From an uncultured Lachnospiraceae bacterium (GTDB taxonomy: Bacteria; Bacillota; Clostridia; Lachnospirales; Lachnospiraceae): a DNA stretch of 64,000 nucleotides. Position numbers and translations under genes: made by a program. Where the stretch lies: the NCBI GenBank assembly GCA_910586755.1, contig CAJUJM010000111.1, positions 62,001-126,000 on the forward strand, in the 5' to 3' direction. Every line of letters begins with the position of its first letter. Position 1 is the stretch's first letter. Below the pieces are notes generated by a model. It ran no database searches. It was given only the letters and a program-made list of their open reading frames with translations, and was not told the DNA's origin. Shown here piece by piece: positions 35,014-44,900 of this stretch.

Positions 35014-35641
35014 TAAGGCAAAAGTAAGCTTCCTCCATCTCAGTTCCGGCCTTTTCATGAAAATGAGAGTTTTCCAGATTGATGGCAGCAGAAAATACAG
35101 CGCCGGAGCTGTCAGGAGCTTTATAGATATCATCCTTTACCAGTTCCAGGAGATCGGCGGGGAGGACGGCCTCCAAATCCAGTAATCCGTCATTTTCTGC
35201 ATAATGATCGATAGCGTCTGCGTTGGTAATCATCAAATCCAGATCCTGGCTGGCAACAATGGCAGTTATTTTTGCCAGAGACGCATAATCCAGTTCCGTA
35301 TTAGCGTTGGAACTGTCAAAGCTAATATGCAGGCTGGTGTCCATATCCACCCGATCCTTTTTGCCATATCCCATCCGCGCTTTAAAACCATCCGACATTC
35401 CTTCGTAATCAGAAAAGGACGCATAGGGGTCATTCATAACAACGTAGAAAAGCTGGGTGGTAAAGCTTTTCTGGTAAAAAATGGTTCCCAGAACGTAGAG
35501 AAAGAACAGCAGGATCCCTCCGATAAGCATATGTATTTTGTAATATTCCCATATGTACCATAGCTTGTCCTGAAAGGACATTTCCTTAAGTTTAGCCCGT
35601 TCCTGCCGGGCTTCTGCTTTCAGCGAATCTTTTAAAGACAT
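34952..35641 (-). CDS. Single-pass membrane protein of unknown function
   Basis: A 229-residue protein with a charged cytoplasmic helix (residues 1-35), one membrane segment (about 37-55, HMLIGGILLFFLYVLG) and an extracellular domain of about 170 residues with an alpha/beta pattern and many acidic residues. The stretch DLDLMITNADAIDHYAENDGLLDL recalls parts of solute-binding proteins, but I cannot support a function. It is transcribed divergently from the YesL gene, a pairing that may reflect a shared role. It overlaps the end of the GNAT gene by 62 bases. Confidence 0.7.
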   Translation of the reverse strand: MSLKDSLKAEARQERAKLKEMSFQDKLWYIWEYYKIHMLIGGILLFFLYVLGTIFYQKSFTTQLFYVVMNDPYASFSDYEGMSDGFKARMGYGKKDRVDMDTSLHISFDSSNANTELDYASLAKITAIVASQDLDLMITNADAIDHYAENDGLLDLEAVLPADLLELVKDDIYKAPDSSGAVFSAAINLENSHFHEKAGTEMEEAYFCLISNSRRIDTAIEFLRYLYEE

Positions 35642-35755
35642 AATTTCATCCTCATTTCTGCCCCTAAGGGTATGTATTCCATTGGGTTAAGTGTTCATAT
35701 TATACCACAAATACAGTGGAGAATTTATGAAAAAAATATGAAATCAGAAGGAAAG

Positions 35756-35784
35756 TTGATTTTTTTAAAAGGATTCGCTATAAT
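35756..35784 (+). promoter_or_regulatory. Promoter of the YesL gene
   Basis: TTGATT (35756-35761), 17 bases, perfect TATAAT (35779-35784). The 13 bases GATTCGCTATAAT are identical to the lipoprotein promoter at 2869-2881. Confidence 0.75.
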
Positions 35785-35825
35785 GAACACCAGATACTGA
35801 ATCACGATTAAAAGAGAAATGGGGA

Positions 35826-36542
35826 ATGAACCATATGCTGCAGGGGTTGTTTAACTATGATAATCCGGTTTGGCGCTTTATCGGTAAGCTGGGAGATTTG
35901 ATTATTCTGAATATTTTGTGGATGGTAACCTGTATTCCAATTTTCACTGTGGGGGCCTCCACTACTGCGCTTTATTATGTGACTTTAAAGCTGGTACGGG
36001 ATGAGGACGGTTATACCTTAAAGTCCTACTTTAAGTCCTTTAAAGAAAACTTCCGGCAGGCTACGGTTATCTGGCTGATAATGCTGGCGGCAGGCCTTCT
36101 GTTGGGCTTTGATTTGTACTTCTTTCTCTACATGCAGACAGAAGCGTCAAAGTTCCGCACCATTATGGTTACGATATTCGGCTCTCTGACCTTGGTGTAC
36201 GCCTGTATCCTGACCTACGTGTTTCCCATCCAGAGCCGCTTTTACAATCCCATAAAAAAGACATTGTTTAACGCATTTTTTATGTCTGTCCGTCACATTT
36301 TCCAGACACTGGGAATCCTGGTGATGGATGGGGCGCTGGTAGTTCTTATGGTGGTAAGCTTTTATATAGCGCCTCAATTTTCTGTACTGTTTCTGCTGTT
36401 TGGTTTTCCTCTGATAGCATTTGTAAACTCCTATGTCTTCCACGCAATCTTCAAAAAATATATGCCCAAGGATGACAGAAGAGACGATAATGGAGAATTG
36501 CGCCCTCTGTTTATGGATGACGAACCTGAGAAAAACGAATAA
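35826..36542 (+). CDS. YesL/DUF624 family membrane protein
   Basis: A 238-residue membrane protein with about five hydrophobic segments. It opens with a family-like pattern (LQGLFNYDNPVWRFIGKLGD, then LNILWMVTCIPIFTVGASTTALYY) that is characteristic of YesL proteins. The family is widespread in Bacillota, often next to sugar transport and polysaccharide genes, and its function is unknown. Starts at 35826 and 35835 are both possible. A hairpin terminator follows. Confidence 0.88.
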   Translation: MNHMLQGLFNYDNPVWRFIGKLGDLIILNILWMVTCIPIFTVGASTTALYYVTLKLVRDEDGYTLKSYFKSFKENFRQATVIWLIMLAAGLLLGFDLYFFLYMQTEASKFRTIMVTIFGSLTLVYACILTYVFPIQSRFYNPIKKTLFNAFFMSVRHIFQTLGILVMDGALVVLMVVSFYIAPQFSVLFLLFGFPLIAFVNSYVFHAIFKKYMPKDDRRDDNGELRPLFMDDEPEKNE

Positions 36543-36555
36543 GAGTTATATTATA

Positions 36556-36590
36556 ACCCCCATGGGAGTGTGGAATTCCCATGGGGGTTT
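36556..36590. terminator. Bidirectional hairpin between converging genes
   Basis: Arms ACCCCCATGGGA and TCCCATGGGGGT are perfect complements with an 11-base loop. The stem is flanked by short T-rich ends on both strands, so it can end both the YesL gene and the minus-strand gene at 36601. Confidence 0.75.
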
Positions 36591-36600
36591 CTGTGCGGTA

Positions 36601-38124
36601 TTAAATAAACCGGAAATACATGACAGCCAGAGCGCTCAGGATAATCGCTGCTGCAGCGCAGGTTAAGATTTTTCCGGCGCTCCCGTCTCTGCCAGCCCCA
36701 TGTGTTCCTGCGCCCGCCAGAGCTCCCCAGGGGCTGTAGATTTGAGCCCTTGACAAATAAGAAGAGTTCTGCCGGTTTCCTATGGCATATAAAAAATTCT
36801 GCCAATCCTTTTCCAAAATATTAATCCCCATGGCAAACGCCTTTTCAGGACTCAGGCCCTTTGCCAAGGCCTGGAAAAACCCGGATTCTTTGGAATAATG
36901 AGGGGATCTTTGAAAAGCCGGGTCTTTCTGCTTTGCCTGAAACTGCCGGTAAGCATAGTCTTGTCCATCCTCAATGGCTTTCTCAGGGCTTTGTGTTTGT
37001 TTATAAGCAGCAAGGGTATGGTAATATACTTTGGAAGCCCCTTTTCCGCTCAGGTATGGACTGATGATTTTTTCAATGGCATTCTCAAGGGCAAAGGTAA
37101 GAGAACTACTCTGTCTGATTTCCCCGGCATATACCTGTCCCTTCATACTCATAACAGCGGCCATCAGCCCCGTTACTTCCTCATTTCGGGCGCTGATACC
37201 GGGATTATTGAATAGATTACCGCTGCCTCTTATATGGGCGGCAAACCGGTTGGCCCTCTCCAGCTCCCTGCCAGAGGAGGAAACAGAGCTTTCCTGCTTA
37301 AAAGCATTTTTGGTAATACCTGTTCTGGCATTGTTGATGATTTCCTCCCTCTGTCTCAGCTGTTCTTTCCAGGAATTCTCCTGCGTATGGTATGCCTGCT
37401 GAAACCGGATATTTTGCCTTCCGGAGGATTGATAAACCATCCCCTCTCTGGAATGAGAGGAAGGGGCAGAAAACTCCCTGCTGCTTCTGCTGCTGACTGG
37501 CTTTACTTGAGAAAAAAGCGTATGTGCGGCATGAAGAGAGAGGATTCGCCCGGCAGTCTGCCGGTAAAGGCCGGAACGGATGCTGTCCAATTCTGCGCCT
37601 TGCCCGGTCTTTTCCAGAAGAAGCGTCAGCTGCTCCAGATTCTGATCCATTACCAGACTAAGCTTTTGGGCCAGCAGAGCGTCCAGCCGCGCCAGCTGTT
37701 CTGCCAGATTCTCACCCTCTGCATATTTCAGAGTAGCCTCAAGGAGAGTAAGGTACAGTTTTGACAGTTCCTGAAGCTGTTTAGAAAGATCCAGGCTGGG
37801 ATCAGGCTGCCATTCCAGAAGAAGTTTCCAGTCCTTTTCCTCCAGTTCCAGCATCCATCTGAGGGAATCGTCCATGGAAGATGTCTCATTGGCAGGGAAA
37901 CGCCTGCGTGCTTCTGAAATCTCTGCTGTGTCTCCCTGCTGCACCTGCTGATCATCTTCCCGGGCTTTATCTGCCTCTTCCCGCTGCTTTGTGATTGTTT
38001 GGGAAAGTTTCTGAAACAGCGATTCACTGCCCCTTATTTCCTGCTGCTGTTTGACAAGCTGAAATTCTTTTTCTGCATTGACAGCAGGTTCGGAAGCCGT
38101 ATTGGCCACTTTTATATTTGACAT
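36601..38124 (-). CDS. Tail-anchored protein of unknown function
   Basis: A 507-residue protein I do not recognise. It has no signal peptide. Residues 1-70 are glutamine-rich and charged, residues 85-200 are helical and leucine-rich (LSKLYLTLLEATLKYAEGEN), residues 210-300 are serine- and glutamine-rich and look disordered, and residues 320-460 form another helical domain. The last 22 residues (ILTCAAAAIILSALAVMYFR) make a single C-terminal membrane segment, so most of the protein should face the cytoplasm. It is alone on its strand, facing away from ispE. It may be lineage-specific. Confidence 0.65.
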   Translation of the reverse strand: MSNIKVANTASEPAVNAEKEFQLVKQQQEIRGSESLFQKLSQTITKQREEADKAREDDQQVQQGDTAEISEARRRFPANETSSMDDSLRWMLELEEKDWKLLLEWQPDPSLDLSKQLQELSKLYLTLLEATLKYAEGENLAEQLARLDALLAQKLSLVMDQNLEQLTLLLEKTGQGAELDSIRSGLYRQTAGRILSLHAAHTLFSQVKPVSSRSSREFSAPSSHSREGMVYQSSGRQNIRFQQAYHTQENSWKEQLRQREEIINNARTGITKNAFKQESSVSSSGRELERANRFAAHIRGSGNLFNNPGISARNEEVTGLMAAVMSMKGQVYAGEIRQSSSLTFALENAIEKIISPYLSGKGASKVYYHTLAAYKQTQSPEKAIEDGQDYAYRQFQAKQKDPAFQRSPHYSKESGFFQALAKGLSPEKAFAMGINILEKDWQNFLYAIGNRQNSSYLSRAQIYSPWGALAGAGTHGAGRDGSAGKILTCAAAAIILSALAVMYFRFI

Positions 38125-38256
38125 ATCTTTTTCCTTCCCTGTACTGGAAAACGTGTTCTTAATAAAATATATCGGCTTAATTGCCCAAACTGAAAGAGCC
38201 TGCTCCCAGCAAGCTTAGACATTTTTTACAAAGAGATATTTTCTGAAAAAAAGCAC

Positions 38257-38308
38257 TTGAAATATCGGGTGAAAGTGTTTACAATGTACTTATAAAAATA
38301 CTGTATAC
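38257..38308 (+). promoter_or_regulatory. Promoter of ispE with a possible GntR operator
   Basis: TTGAAA (38257-38262), 17 bases, TACAAT (38280-38285). Downstream, CTGTATACAA contains GTATAC (38303-38308), which fits the GT-N-TAC core bound by FadR-type GntR proteins. Such a protein is encoded by the second gene of this unit, so self-regulation is plausible. Confidence 0.5.
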
Positions 38309-38347
38309 AAAATAATGTATTATAAAAAACAGATAGAGGGATTTGCC

Positions 38348-39250
38348 ATGACGACTCATTTTAAACTTCGGGCCTATGGAAAAATTAATTTGGGATTGGA
38401 TGTTTTGAGAAAACGGGAGGACGGTTACCACGATGTGCGGATGATTATGCAGACAGTGGGGCTGTATGATCAGGTTGACCTGTTTTTTCGGAGGGAGCCG
38501 GGGATTGAGATAGAAACCAATCTGTCCTACCTTCCTGTCAATGAGAATAACCTGATGTATAAGGCAGCCGACCTGCTGATGGAAGAATTTCAGGTAAAAA
38601 ACGGCGTTTTTATCCGTTTACGTAAGCTGATCCCTGTCGCCGCCGGTATGGGAGGCGGAAGCAGCGATGCCGCCGCCGTTTTGGTGGGGCTCAACAAGAT
38701 GTTCCATCTGGGGCTTTCCATGGAGGAGCTGATGGAGCGGGGGGTAAAGCTGGGCGCTGACGTGCCATACTGTATTATGAGGGGAACCGCTTTGTCTGAA
38801 GGGATTGGAGAGAAGCTGACTCCTTTGCCTCCTATGCCTCAGTGCCAGGTTCTTCTGGCCAAACCGGCTGTCAGCGTATCTACCAAATTTGTATATGAAA
38901 ACCTTCATGCCAATGACCTAAAGCCAGAGCAGCATCCGGATATTGACGGTTTGATTGAGGCTATTGGGAGAGGCGATCTGCTGGGAGTGTCAGGGCGTCT
39001 GGGAAATGTATTGGAGCTGGTAACAGCCCGAAAATATCCGGCAATCGAAGAAATTAAAGGGGTTATGCGGGAATATGGAGCCTTGGGAGCAATGATGAGC
39101 GGAAGCGGGCCTACCGTTTTCGGTCTGTTTTCCAATCCCAAAGCTGCTGTAACAGCCTACGAGGATCTGCGATATGGAGAGCACTGCACTCTGGCAAGGC
39201 AGGTATACCTGACCAACTTTTACAACAACAGGAGAACAGAGGAGAATTAA
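38348..39250 (+). CDS. ispE: 4-diphosphocytidyl-2-C-methyl-D-erythritol kinase
   Basis: A 300-residue GHMP kinase of the MEP isoprenoid pathway, which phosphorylates CDP-methylerythritol. The ATP-binding motif PVAAGMGGGSSDAAA lies near residue 95, and the family start AYGKINLGLDV near residue 10 supplies the catalytic lysine. MSGSGPTVFG near residue 252 is the third GHMP motif. ATG 38348 has an AGAGGG site; the longer open frame from 38315 would add an unlikely extension. It is followed 19 bases later by a GntR regulator, a common pairing in Clostridia. Confidence 0.95.
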   Translation: MTTHFKLRAYGKINLGLDVLRKREDGYHDVRMIMQTVGLYDQVDLFFRREPGIEIETNLSYLPVNENNLMYKAADLLMEEFQVKNGVFIRLRKLIPVAAGMGGGSSDAAAVLVGLNKMFHLGLSMEELMERGVKLGADVPYCIMRGTALSEGIGEKLTPLPPMPQCQVLLAKPAVSVSTKFVYENLHANDLKPEQHPDIDGLIEAIGRGDLLGVSGRLGNVLELVTARKYPAIEEIKGVMREYGALGAMMSGSGPTVFGLFSNPKAAVTAYEDLRYGEHCTLARQVYLTNFYNNRRTEEN

Positions 39251-39269
39251 GGAGGAGGAAGAGGAAATC

Positions 39270-39947
39270 ATGGGAAACGATTTTCGGGTAACAATGAATG
39301 AGTACCTGCCTTTGCGGGATGTGGTATTTAACACCTTGCGCCAGGCGATTTTAAAGGGGGAGCTGGAGCCGGGGGAAAGGCTGATGGAGATTCAGCTTGC
39401 AGAGCGTTTGGGAGTAAGCCGGACCCCCATTCGTGAGGCTATCCGCAAGCTGGAACTGGAAGGCCTGGTTTTAATGATTCCCAGAAAAGGCGCTGAGGTA
39501 GCCAAAATTTCTGAAAAGAGCTTAAAGGATGTTCTGGAGGTACGCCGATCTTTAGAAGAGCTGGCAATTGAGCTGACCTGCCAGAGGATTTCCGAGGAAG
39601 GGATTGCAGAGATGGAGGAGGTACAGAGGACTTTTTCTGAGGCCATCCACAAAGGAGATGCCATGGCCATTGCCGAGGCAGACGAGCAGTTTCATGAGCT
39701 GATATATAAAGCCACCGGCAATAACCGTCTGGTTCAGATCCTGAATAATTTGAGAGAGCAGATGTACCGCTACCGGCTGGAATATATAAAGGACGCAGGA
39801 AAGAGGCAGGTACTGATTGTAGAGCACGAGCATATTCTCCGCTGTATAAAGCGCCACAGTATTGCAGAAGCAAAGGCGGCGGTAAGAGAGCATATCGACA
39901 ATCAGGAGATTACGGTGTCCAAAAACATTAAAGAAAGAGCATCATAA
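39270..39947 (+). CDS. GntR family regulator (FadR/FCD type)
   Basis: A 225-residue regulator. Residues about 10-75 form the winged helix (LRQAILKGELEPGERL, LAERLGVSRTPIREAIRKLE). Residues about 90-215 form the helical FCD ligand domain, with the metal-binding histidine and aspartate pattern in EADEQFHELIYKATGN, VEHEHI and VREHIDNQE. Ligands of this type are usually small carboxylic acids. It shares a transcript with ispE and may act at the GTATAC site in front of that gene. Confidence 0.92.
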   Translation: MGNDFRVTMNEYLPLRDVVFNTLRQAILKGELEPGERLMEIQLAERLGVSRTPIREAIRKLELEGLVLMIPRKGAEVAKISEKSLKDVLEVRRSLEELAIELTCQRISEEGIAEMEEVQRTFSEAIHKGDAMAIAEADEQFHELIYKATGNNRLVQILNNLREQMYRYRLEYIKDAGKRQVLIVEHEHILRCIKRHSIAEAKAAVREHIDNQEITVSKNIKERAS

Positions 39948-39973
39948 AACGCCGGCTGTTACGGCTATGGGAC

Positions 39974-40000
39974 AAGAAGGCTTCTTAAAAAAGCCTTCTT
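39974..40000 (+). terminator. Hairpin after the GntR gene
   Basis: Arms AAGAAGGCTT and AAGCCTTCTT are perfect complements with a seven-base loop, but a run of A rather than T follows on the plus strand. The stretch also contains two direct copies of CTTCTTAAAAAA. Termination is possible but not certain. Confidence 0.4.
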
Positions 40001-40029
40001 AAAAAAGTGTGAAAAAAATATAAAAACCG

Positions 40030-40075
40030 TTGACGAAGTGACAACCTGTCATTATAATGATGACAGGTTGTCACT
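40030..40075 (+). promoter_or_regulatory. Promoter and double palindromic operator of the efflux operon
   Basis: TTGACG (40030-40035), 17 bases, TATAAT (40053-40058). A perfect 16-base inverted repeat (40037-40052 with 40060-40075) is centred on the -10 box. Each arm is itself a 13-base palindrome, TGACA-N3-TGTCA, so there are two full sites, one in the spacer and one just downstream of the -10 box. Binding of the TetR protein encoded next should block RNA polymerase directly. Confidence 0.85.
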
Positions 40076-40171
40076 TTTTCCTATGGAGTATCCGGCAAGG
40101 TGTGCCAGTGAGGCGCTTAGCTAAATTTCCACTGGAAGAAGAGGCAGAAAAAGGAAGGAAGGTGAAACCAG

Positions 40172-40786
40172 ATGCCTACAGAACGATTTGCCCGTTTGCC
40201 GGCAGAAAAGCAGGAAAGTATTCGGATAGCCGCCATATCCGAATTTACCCGAGTTCCTTTTGAAAAAGTATCCATTAATAAGATTATTCAAAATGCGGAT
40301 ATTTCCAGGGGAAGCTTCTATACATATTTTGAAGATAAAAGAGACCTTCTCCAATATGTATTCTCTGATATTTTAATGCAGGCCCACCTGTTTTGCAGGG
40401 AGAGCCTGATCCGAAATAAAGGGAACTACTGGAAGATGCTGGAAGAGCTTTTTGATGACTGGTTCCAACTGGAATGGAGCGAAAACCTGATGGAGCTGGC
40501 CCGGATTGCCATACTCCAGATCGAGACAGAGCAGTTTACGGAAGACTGCTGTGATCTGGGGGAAATGGGGGGGCCTTTGGATTTGGGAGACTGGCTCTAT
40601 GAAAAAGGGGATTGGTCAAAGCTGAGATCCCAGGATCGGGAATTTATCCGCCTGACAACAGATTTAGGGCTGCAGACCCTTGTCATGGCCTTGGGGCAGA
40701 GGTTTAAATTTCCCCAAAAGTCAGAGACAATCCGCCAAATGTTTAGAAAGAAGCTGGAAATTGTAAAAAGGGGAGCCTGCAGCTAA
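40172..40786 (+). CDS. TetR/AcrR family regulator of the efflux operon
   Basis: A 204-residue regulator with an N-terminal helix-turn-helix (about residues 10-55; the recognition region is INKIIQNADISRGSFYTYFEDK) and a helical ligand-binding remainder that varies among family members. It is the first gene behind the double operator and precedes the adaptor, pump and TolC-like genes, so it most likely represses the whole operon until an inducer binds. The start has an AAGGAAGG(T) site. Confidence 0.93.
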   Translation: MPTERFARLPAEKQESIRIAAISEFTRVPFEKVSINKIIQNADISRGSFYTYFEDKRDLLQYVFSDILMQAHLFCRESLIRNKGNYWKMLEELFDDWFQLEWSENLMELARIAILQIETEQFTEDCCDLGEMGGPLDLGDWLYEKGDWSKLRSQDREFIRLTTDLGLQTLVMALGQRFKFPQKSETIRQMFRKKLEIVKRGACS

Positions 40787-40835
40787 TCGCTTTGAGTTAA
40801 AATCAGCAGGGCAATGAAGGAGGAAAAGTGCAAAT

Positions 40836-41954
40836 ATGAAAACCAGATATAAAGTCATCATTGGAGTTGTTGCAGCCGGGGCTCTGGCCGCAATTGCCGC
40901 TCCCAGGCTGTTAAAGCCTGTCGAGACAGTTGAGCAGGTTTATACCCCTGTAGTGAAGGCGGAGACTCCTGCCAACGGAACCATCACCCTGTCAAAGGAG
41001 ATTATCGGCACAGTAGAGCCGTCTGACATTATTTACGTGATGCCCAAAGTGGCAGGAGAAATCCTGGAGATCTATGTAGATACCGGGGATACAGTTGCAG
41101 AAGGCCAGCCTCTGTGCCGTATTGATAACAAGCAGATTGACAGCAGCAAAATTTCTTTAGACGGAGCAAAGGTTGCTTTGGATACAGCCAACGCCAACCT
41201 GGCCAGGATGCAGGTGCTCTACGCCAGCGGAGATATTTCCGCCCAGGCCTTTGAGCAGGTCCAGACCAGCGCCCAGTCTGCCAGGATCCAGTATGACGGC
41301 GCAAAGCTGGCTTACGACCTCCAGGTAGAGTACAGTACAGTTACCGCTCCTATTGCGGGAAAGATTGAATCCAGCAGCATGGTTCTTCATAATACAGTGG
41401 CCCAGTCCAGCCAGCTCTGTGTCATTACGGGAGAAGGAGGAAAGAAGGTATCCTTTTCGGTTGCCGACAGCCTGAGAAACAACTTACAGCCAGGAGACGA
41501 GATCGCTTTGGAAAAGCAGGGGACTGCTTATACGGGCACTGTGACGGAAGTGGGTTCCATGGTAAATCCCCAGACTGGCCTGTTTCTTGTGGAAGCCACG
41601 GTGGATAATGCAGATTCTCTGGCTCCCGGCGTAAAGGTCCAGCTGAGCATTGTTTCAGATGAAGCAGAAAATGTTATGACGATCCCGGTAGATTGTGTCT
41701 ATTATGACGGGGGTGATGCCTATGTGTATACCTACGACAAAGGGATTGTCCACAAAATTCCCGTAGAGGTAGGAATTTATGATTCAGAAAGAGCAGAGAT
41801 TATTTCCGGCCTTGAGGAAACGGATCAGGTGATTACCACCTGGAGCTCTGAGCTGGCAGAGGGGGCCACAGTGGCTTTGCAGGGCGAAAGGGCTGCAGAG
41901 ACATCTGCTCCTTCGGAGACCAAAGTCCAGACAGAAACCCAGGCGGCACAGTAA
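40836..41954 (+). CDS. RND efflux adaptor (membrane fusion protein)
   Basis: A 372-residue adaptor with one N-terminal hydrophobic segment (about residues 7-24) and then the usual order: a biotinyl-lipoyl half (VMPKVAGEILEIYVDTGD), a helical hairpin (about 105-155), the second lipoyl half (STVTAPIAGKIESS), a beta-barrel and a membrane-proximal domain. The end is rich in Glu, Thr and Ala. In Gram-negative cells this protein links the pump to TolC across the periplasm. Here it lies 13 bases before the pump gene. The start has an AAGGAGG site. Confidence 0.93.
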   Translation: MKTRYKVIIGVVAAGALAAIAAPRLLKPVETVEQVYTPVVKAETPANGTITLSKEIIGTVEPSDIIYVMPKVAGEILEIYVDTGDTVAEGQPLCRIDNKQIDSSKISLDGAKVALDTANANLARMQVLYASGDISAQAFEQVQTSAQSARIQYDGAKLAYDLQVEYSTVTAPIAGKIESSSMVLHNTVAQSSQLCVITGEGGKKVSFSVADSLRNNLQPGDEIALEKQGTAYTGTVTEVGSMVNPQTGLFLVEATVDNADSLAPGVKVQLSIVSDEAENVMTIPVDCVYYDGGDAYVYTYDKGIVHKIPVEVGIYDSERAEIISGLEETDQVITTWSSELAEGATVALQGERAAETSAPSETKVQTETQAAQ

Positions 41955-41967
41955 GGAGGCGGGCTGA

Positions 41968-44900
41968 ATGAATATAACGAAAACCGTATTAAAACGCCCG
42001 GTCACCACGGTCCTGTGCGTTCTGTGCCTGATGGTGTTCGGCTGTATTTCCCTGTTTTCCTCCACCATGGAGCTGACCCCGGAAATGAACATGCCGATGA
42101 TGGTTATCAGCACGGTCTATGTGGGGGCAAGCCCGGAGGATGTGGATGAGCTTTTGACCAAGCCTGTGGAGAATGAGGTAGGAGAGCTCAGCGGAATAGA
42201 TGCCATTACCTCTGTTTCCAGTGAGAATTCCTCCTTAGTTCTTTTGCAGTATGACTACGGTACGGATATGGATAAAGCATATTCGGATCTGAAAAAGAAG
42301 ATTGATGCTTTAGAGAGCTCTCTGCCAGAGGATGCCATGGCTCCGGTTATTATGGAGTTTGACATTAACAGCAGCCCGTCCATGGTAATGGCGGTCAACA
42401 ACTCCGGCGTAAATAACCTGTATAATTATGTTGAGGACACCATTGTCCCGGAACTGGAGAAGATCTCCTGTATTGCCAGTGTGGATCTGTCGGGAGGTCA
42501 GGCAGAATATGTGCGGATCCAGCTGATTCCGGAAAAGCTGGCTCAATACCATCTGTCTATTAACTCTGTGGCAAACGCAGTCTCCGGCGCCAGCTTTTCT
42601 ATTCCGGCAGGGGCTACGCAGGTAGGAAGTCAGGATTTAACGGTATCTGCAGGCGTTACCTATGATACGGTAGACAGCCTGAAAGAGATTCCCATTACCA
42701 CTCCAAGCGGTGATATTGTCTATCTGGATGACATCGCCTTTGTAGCCAGCACGGAAAAGGAGACCTCCAGCATCGGGCGCTATAATGGACAGGACACGGT
42801 TTCTGTCAGCATTCAGAAGCAGCAGAAAAGCAGTGCTCAGGAGGTATCCAGGGAAGCTTCCAAGCTAATGAATAAGCTGAAAGCGTCTGACGAAAATCTG
42901 GATATGGTAGTGGTTTATGACGCAAGCGATCAGATAGAAGGCGCACTGACCTCTGTATTCCAGACCATGATTTTAGCAGTCGTGGTTTCCATGCTTATAA
43001 TTTTCCTGTTTTTTGGGGATCTGAAAGCATCGCTTATTGTTGGAACCTCCATTCCTATTTCTATCATGGCAGCGTTGGTTCTCATGTATTTGATGGGCTT
43101 TTCTTTGAATATTATTACCATGAGCGCTCTGGTATTGGGCGTAGGAATGATGGTAGACAACTCCATTGTAGTTTTGGAGAGCTGTTTCCGCTCTACCAAA
43201 GGTCACGGATTTTTAGAATACCGCGCCGCAGCTCTGGAGGGAAGCGGCATTGTGCTTCAGTCTATTATTGGCTCTACCGCCACCACCTGCGTCGTATTCC
43301 TTCCCCTGGCTTTTTTGGCGGGAATGAGCGGCCAGATGTTTAAGCCTTTAGGATTTACCATTATTTTCTGTATGGTAGCATCTTTGATTTCCGCTATGAC
43401 CATTGTTCCGCTGTGTTATGCTTTTTACCGCCCCAAGGAAAAGGAAAAAGCTCCTGCGTCTGCGGCAGTCCGGGCAATGCAGTCCGGTTACCGGAGCATT
43501 ATGGAGTCTATTCTTCCGAAGAAAAAAACAGTTATGTTTGTAACCATTGGCCTTTTGATCCTTTCTTTTGCCATGGCTACCCAGCTCCGATCCGAAATGA
43601 TCCCGGCCAGTGACGAGGGAACCATTGATGTGTCTGTGGAAATGAGGCCAGGGGTGAATATAGAGAAAGCAGAGGCCATCCTGACAGAGGTTGAGAGCTT
43701 GGTTACCGCAGACGAAGATCTGGATTCCTATATGCTGACTTATGGCGGCTCCGGTATGATGGGAGGCATGATGGGCGGAGGCGGAAGCATTACCGCCTAC
43801 TTAAAAGATGACAGAAAACGGGAAACCAGTGAAGTCGCAAAGGAGTGGAAATCGTTATTAAGTACAGTAGATGACTGCAACATTACAGTAACCGAGAGTA
43901 ATACCATGTCCAGCTTTACTGTGAGCGATACCTATCAGGTGATCCTCCAGAGCACCGAATATGATGAGCTGAAAGAGGTCTCCGATCAGATCGCAGAAGA
44001 TTTAAAAGCCAGACCGGAGATCGCCAAGGTTCACTCAAGTCTGGAAAATGCGGCGCCGGTTGTGAAGCTTCATATTAACTCTGTAAAAGCGGGAACAGAA
44101 GGGCTGACCCCGGCCATGATTGCCGGAACCGTCAACCAGATGCTCAGCGGCGTGGACGCCACCACTCTGGAAGTAAACGGTAACGAGGTGGATGTGCGGG
44201 TAGAATACCCGGCAGATGAGTACAAAACCATTGATCAGCTGAAGGGAATCATGCTGACCACTCCCACCGGAAGCTCTGTGGCATTGACGGATGTGGCAGA
44301 TGTGGCCTTTGAGGACAGTCCGTCCAGTATTACCAGAAACAACAAGCAGTATCAGGTAACCATTTCCGCAGAATATGCAAAGATGGACGAGAAGGGAAGA
44401 CAGGCAGCCAGGATAGACAATCAGCTTTTTGAAGAGGTGGTAAAGCCAAATATGACCCAGAGAATCTCTGTTGCCACCAATGATCTGATTGAGATGATGA
44501 ACGAAGAGTTCGGGGCCCTGGGCCAGGCAATCTTACTGGCCACTTTTTTGGTCTTTGTCGTAATGGCCGCCCAGTTTGAATCACCCAAGTTTTCCTTTAT
44601 GGTTATGACTACCATTCCGTTCAGCTTGATTGGTTCCTTTGGACTTTTATGGCTTACGGATGTTTCTATCAGTATGCCGTCCCTGCTGGGATTCCTCATG
44701 CTGGTTGGAACGGTAGTAAACAACGGAATTCTCTATGTAGATACGGTAAATCAATACCGGACTACCATGGATATGAAAACTGCCCTTATCGAAGCAGGCG
44801 CTACCCGCCTGCGCCCCATACTGATGACCACCCTGACCACTATTGTGGCCATGATCCCCATGGCGCTGGCCTTTGGCGACAGCGGCGAGATGATGCAGGG

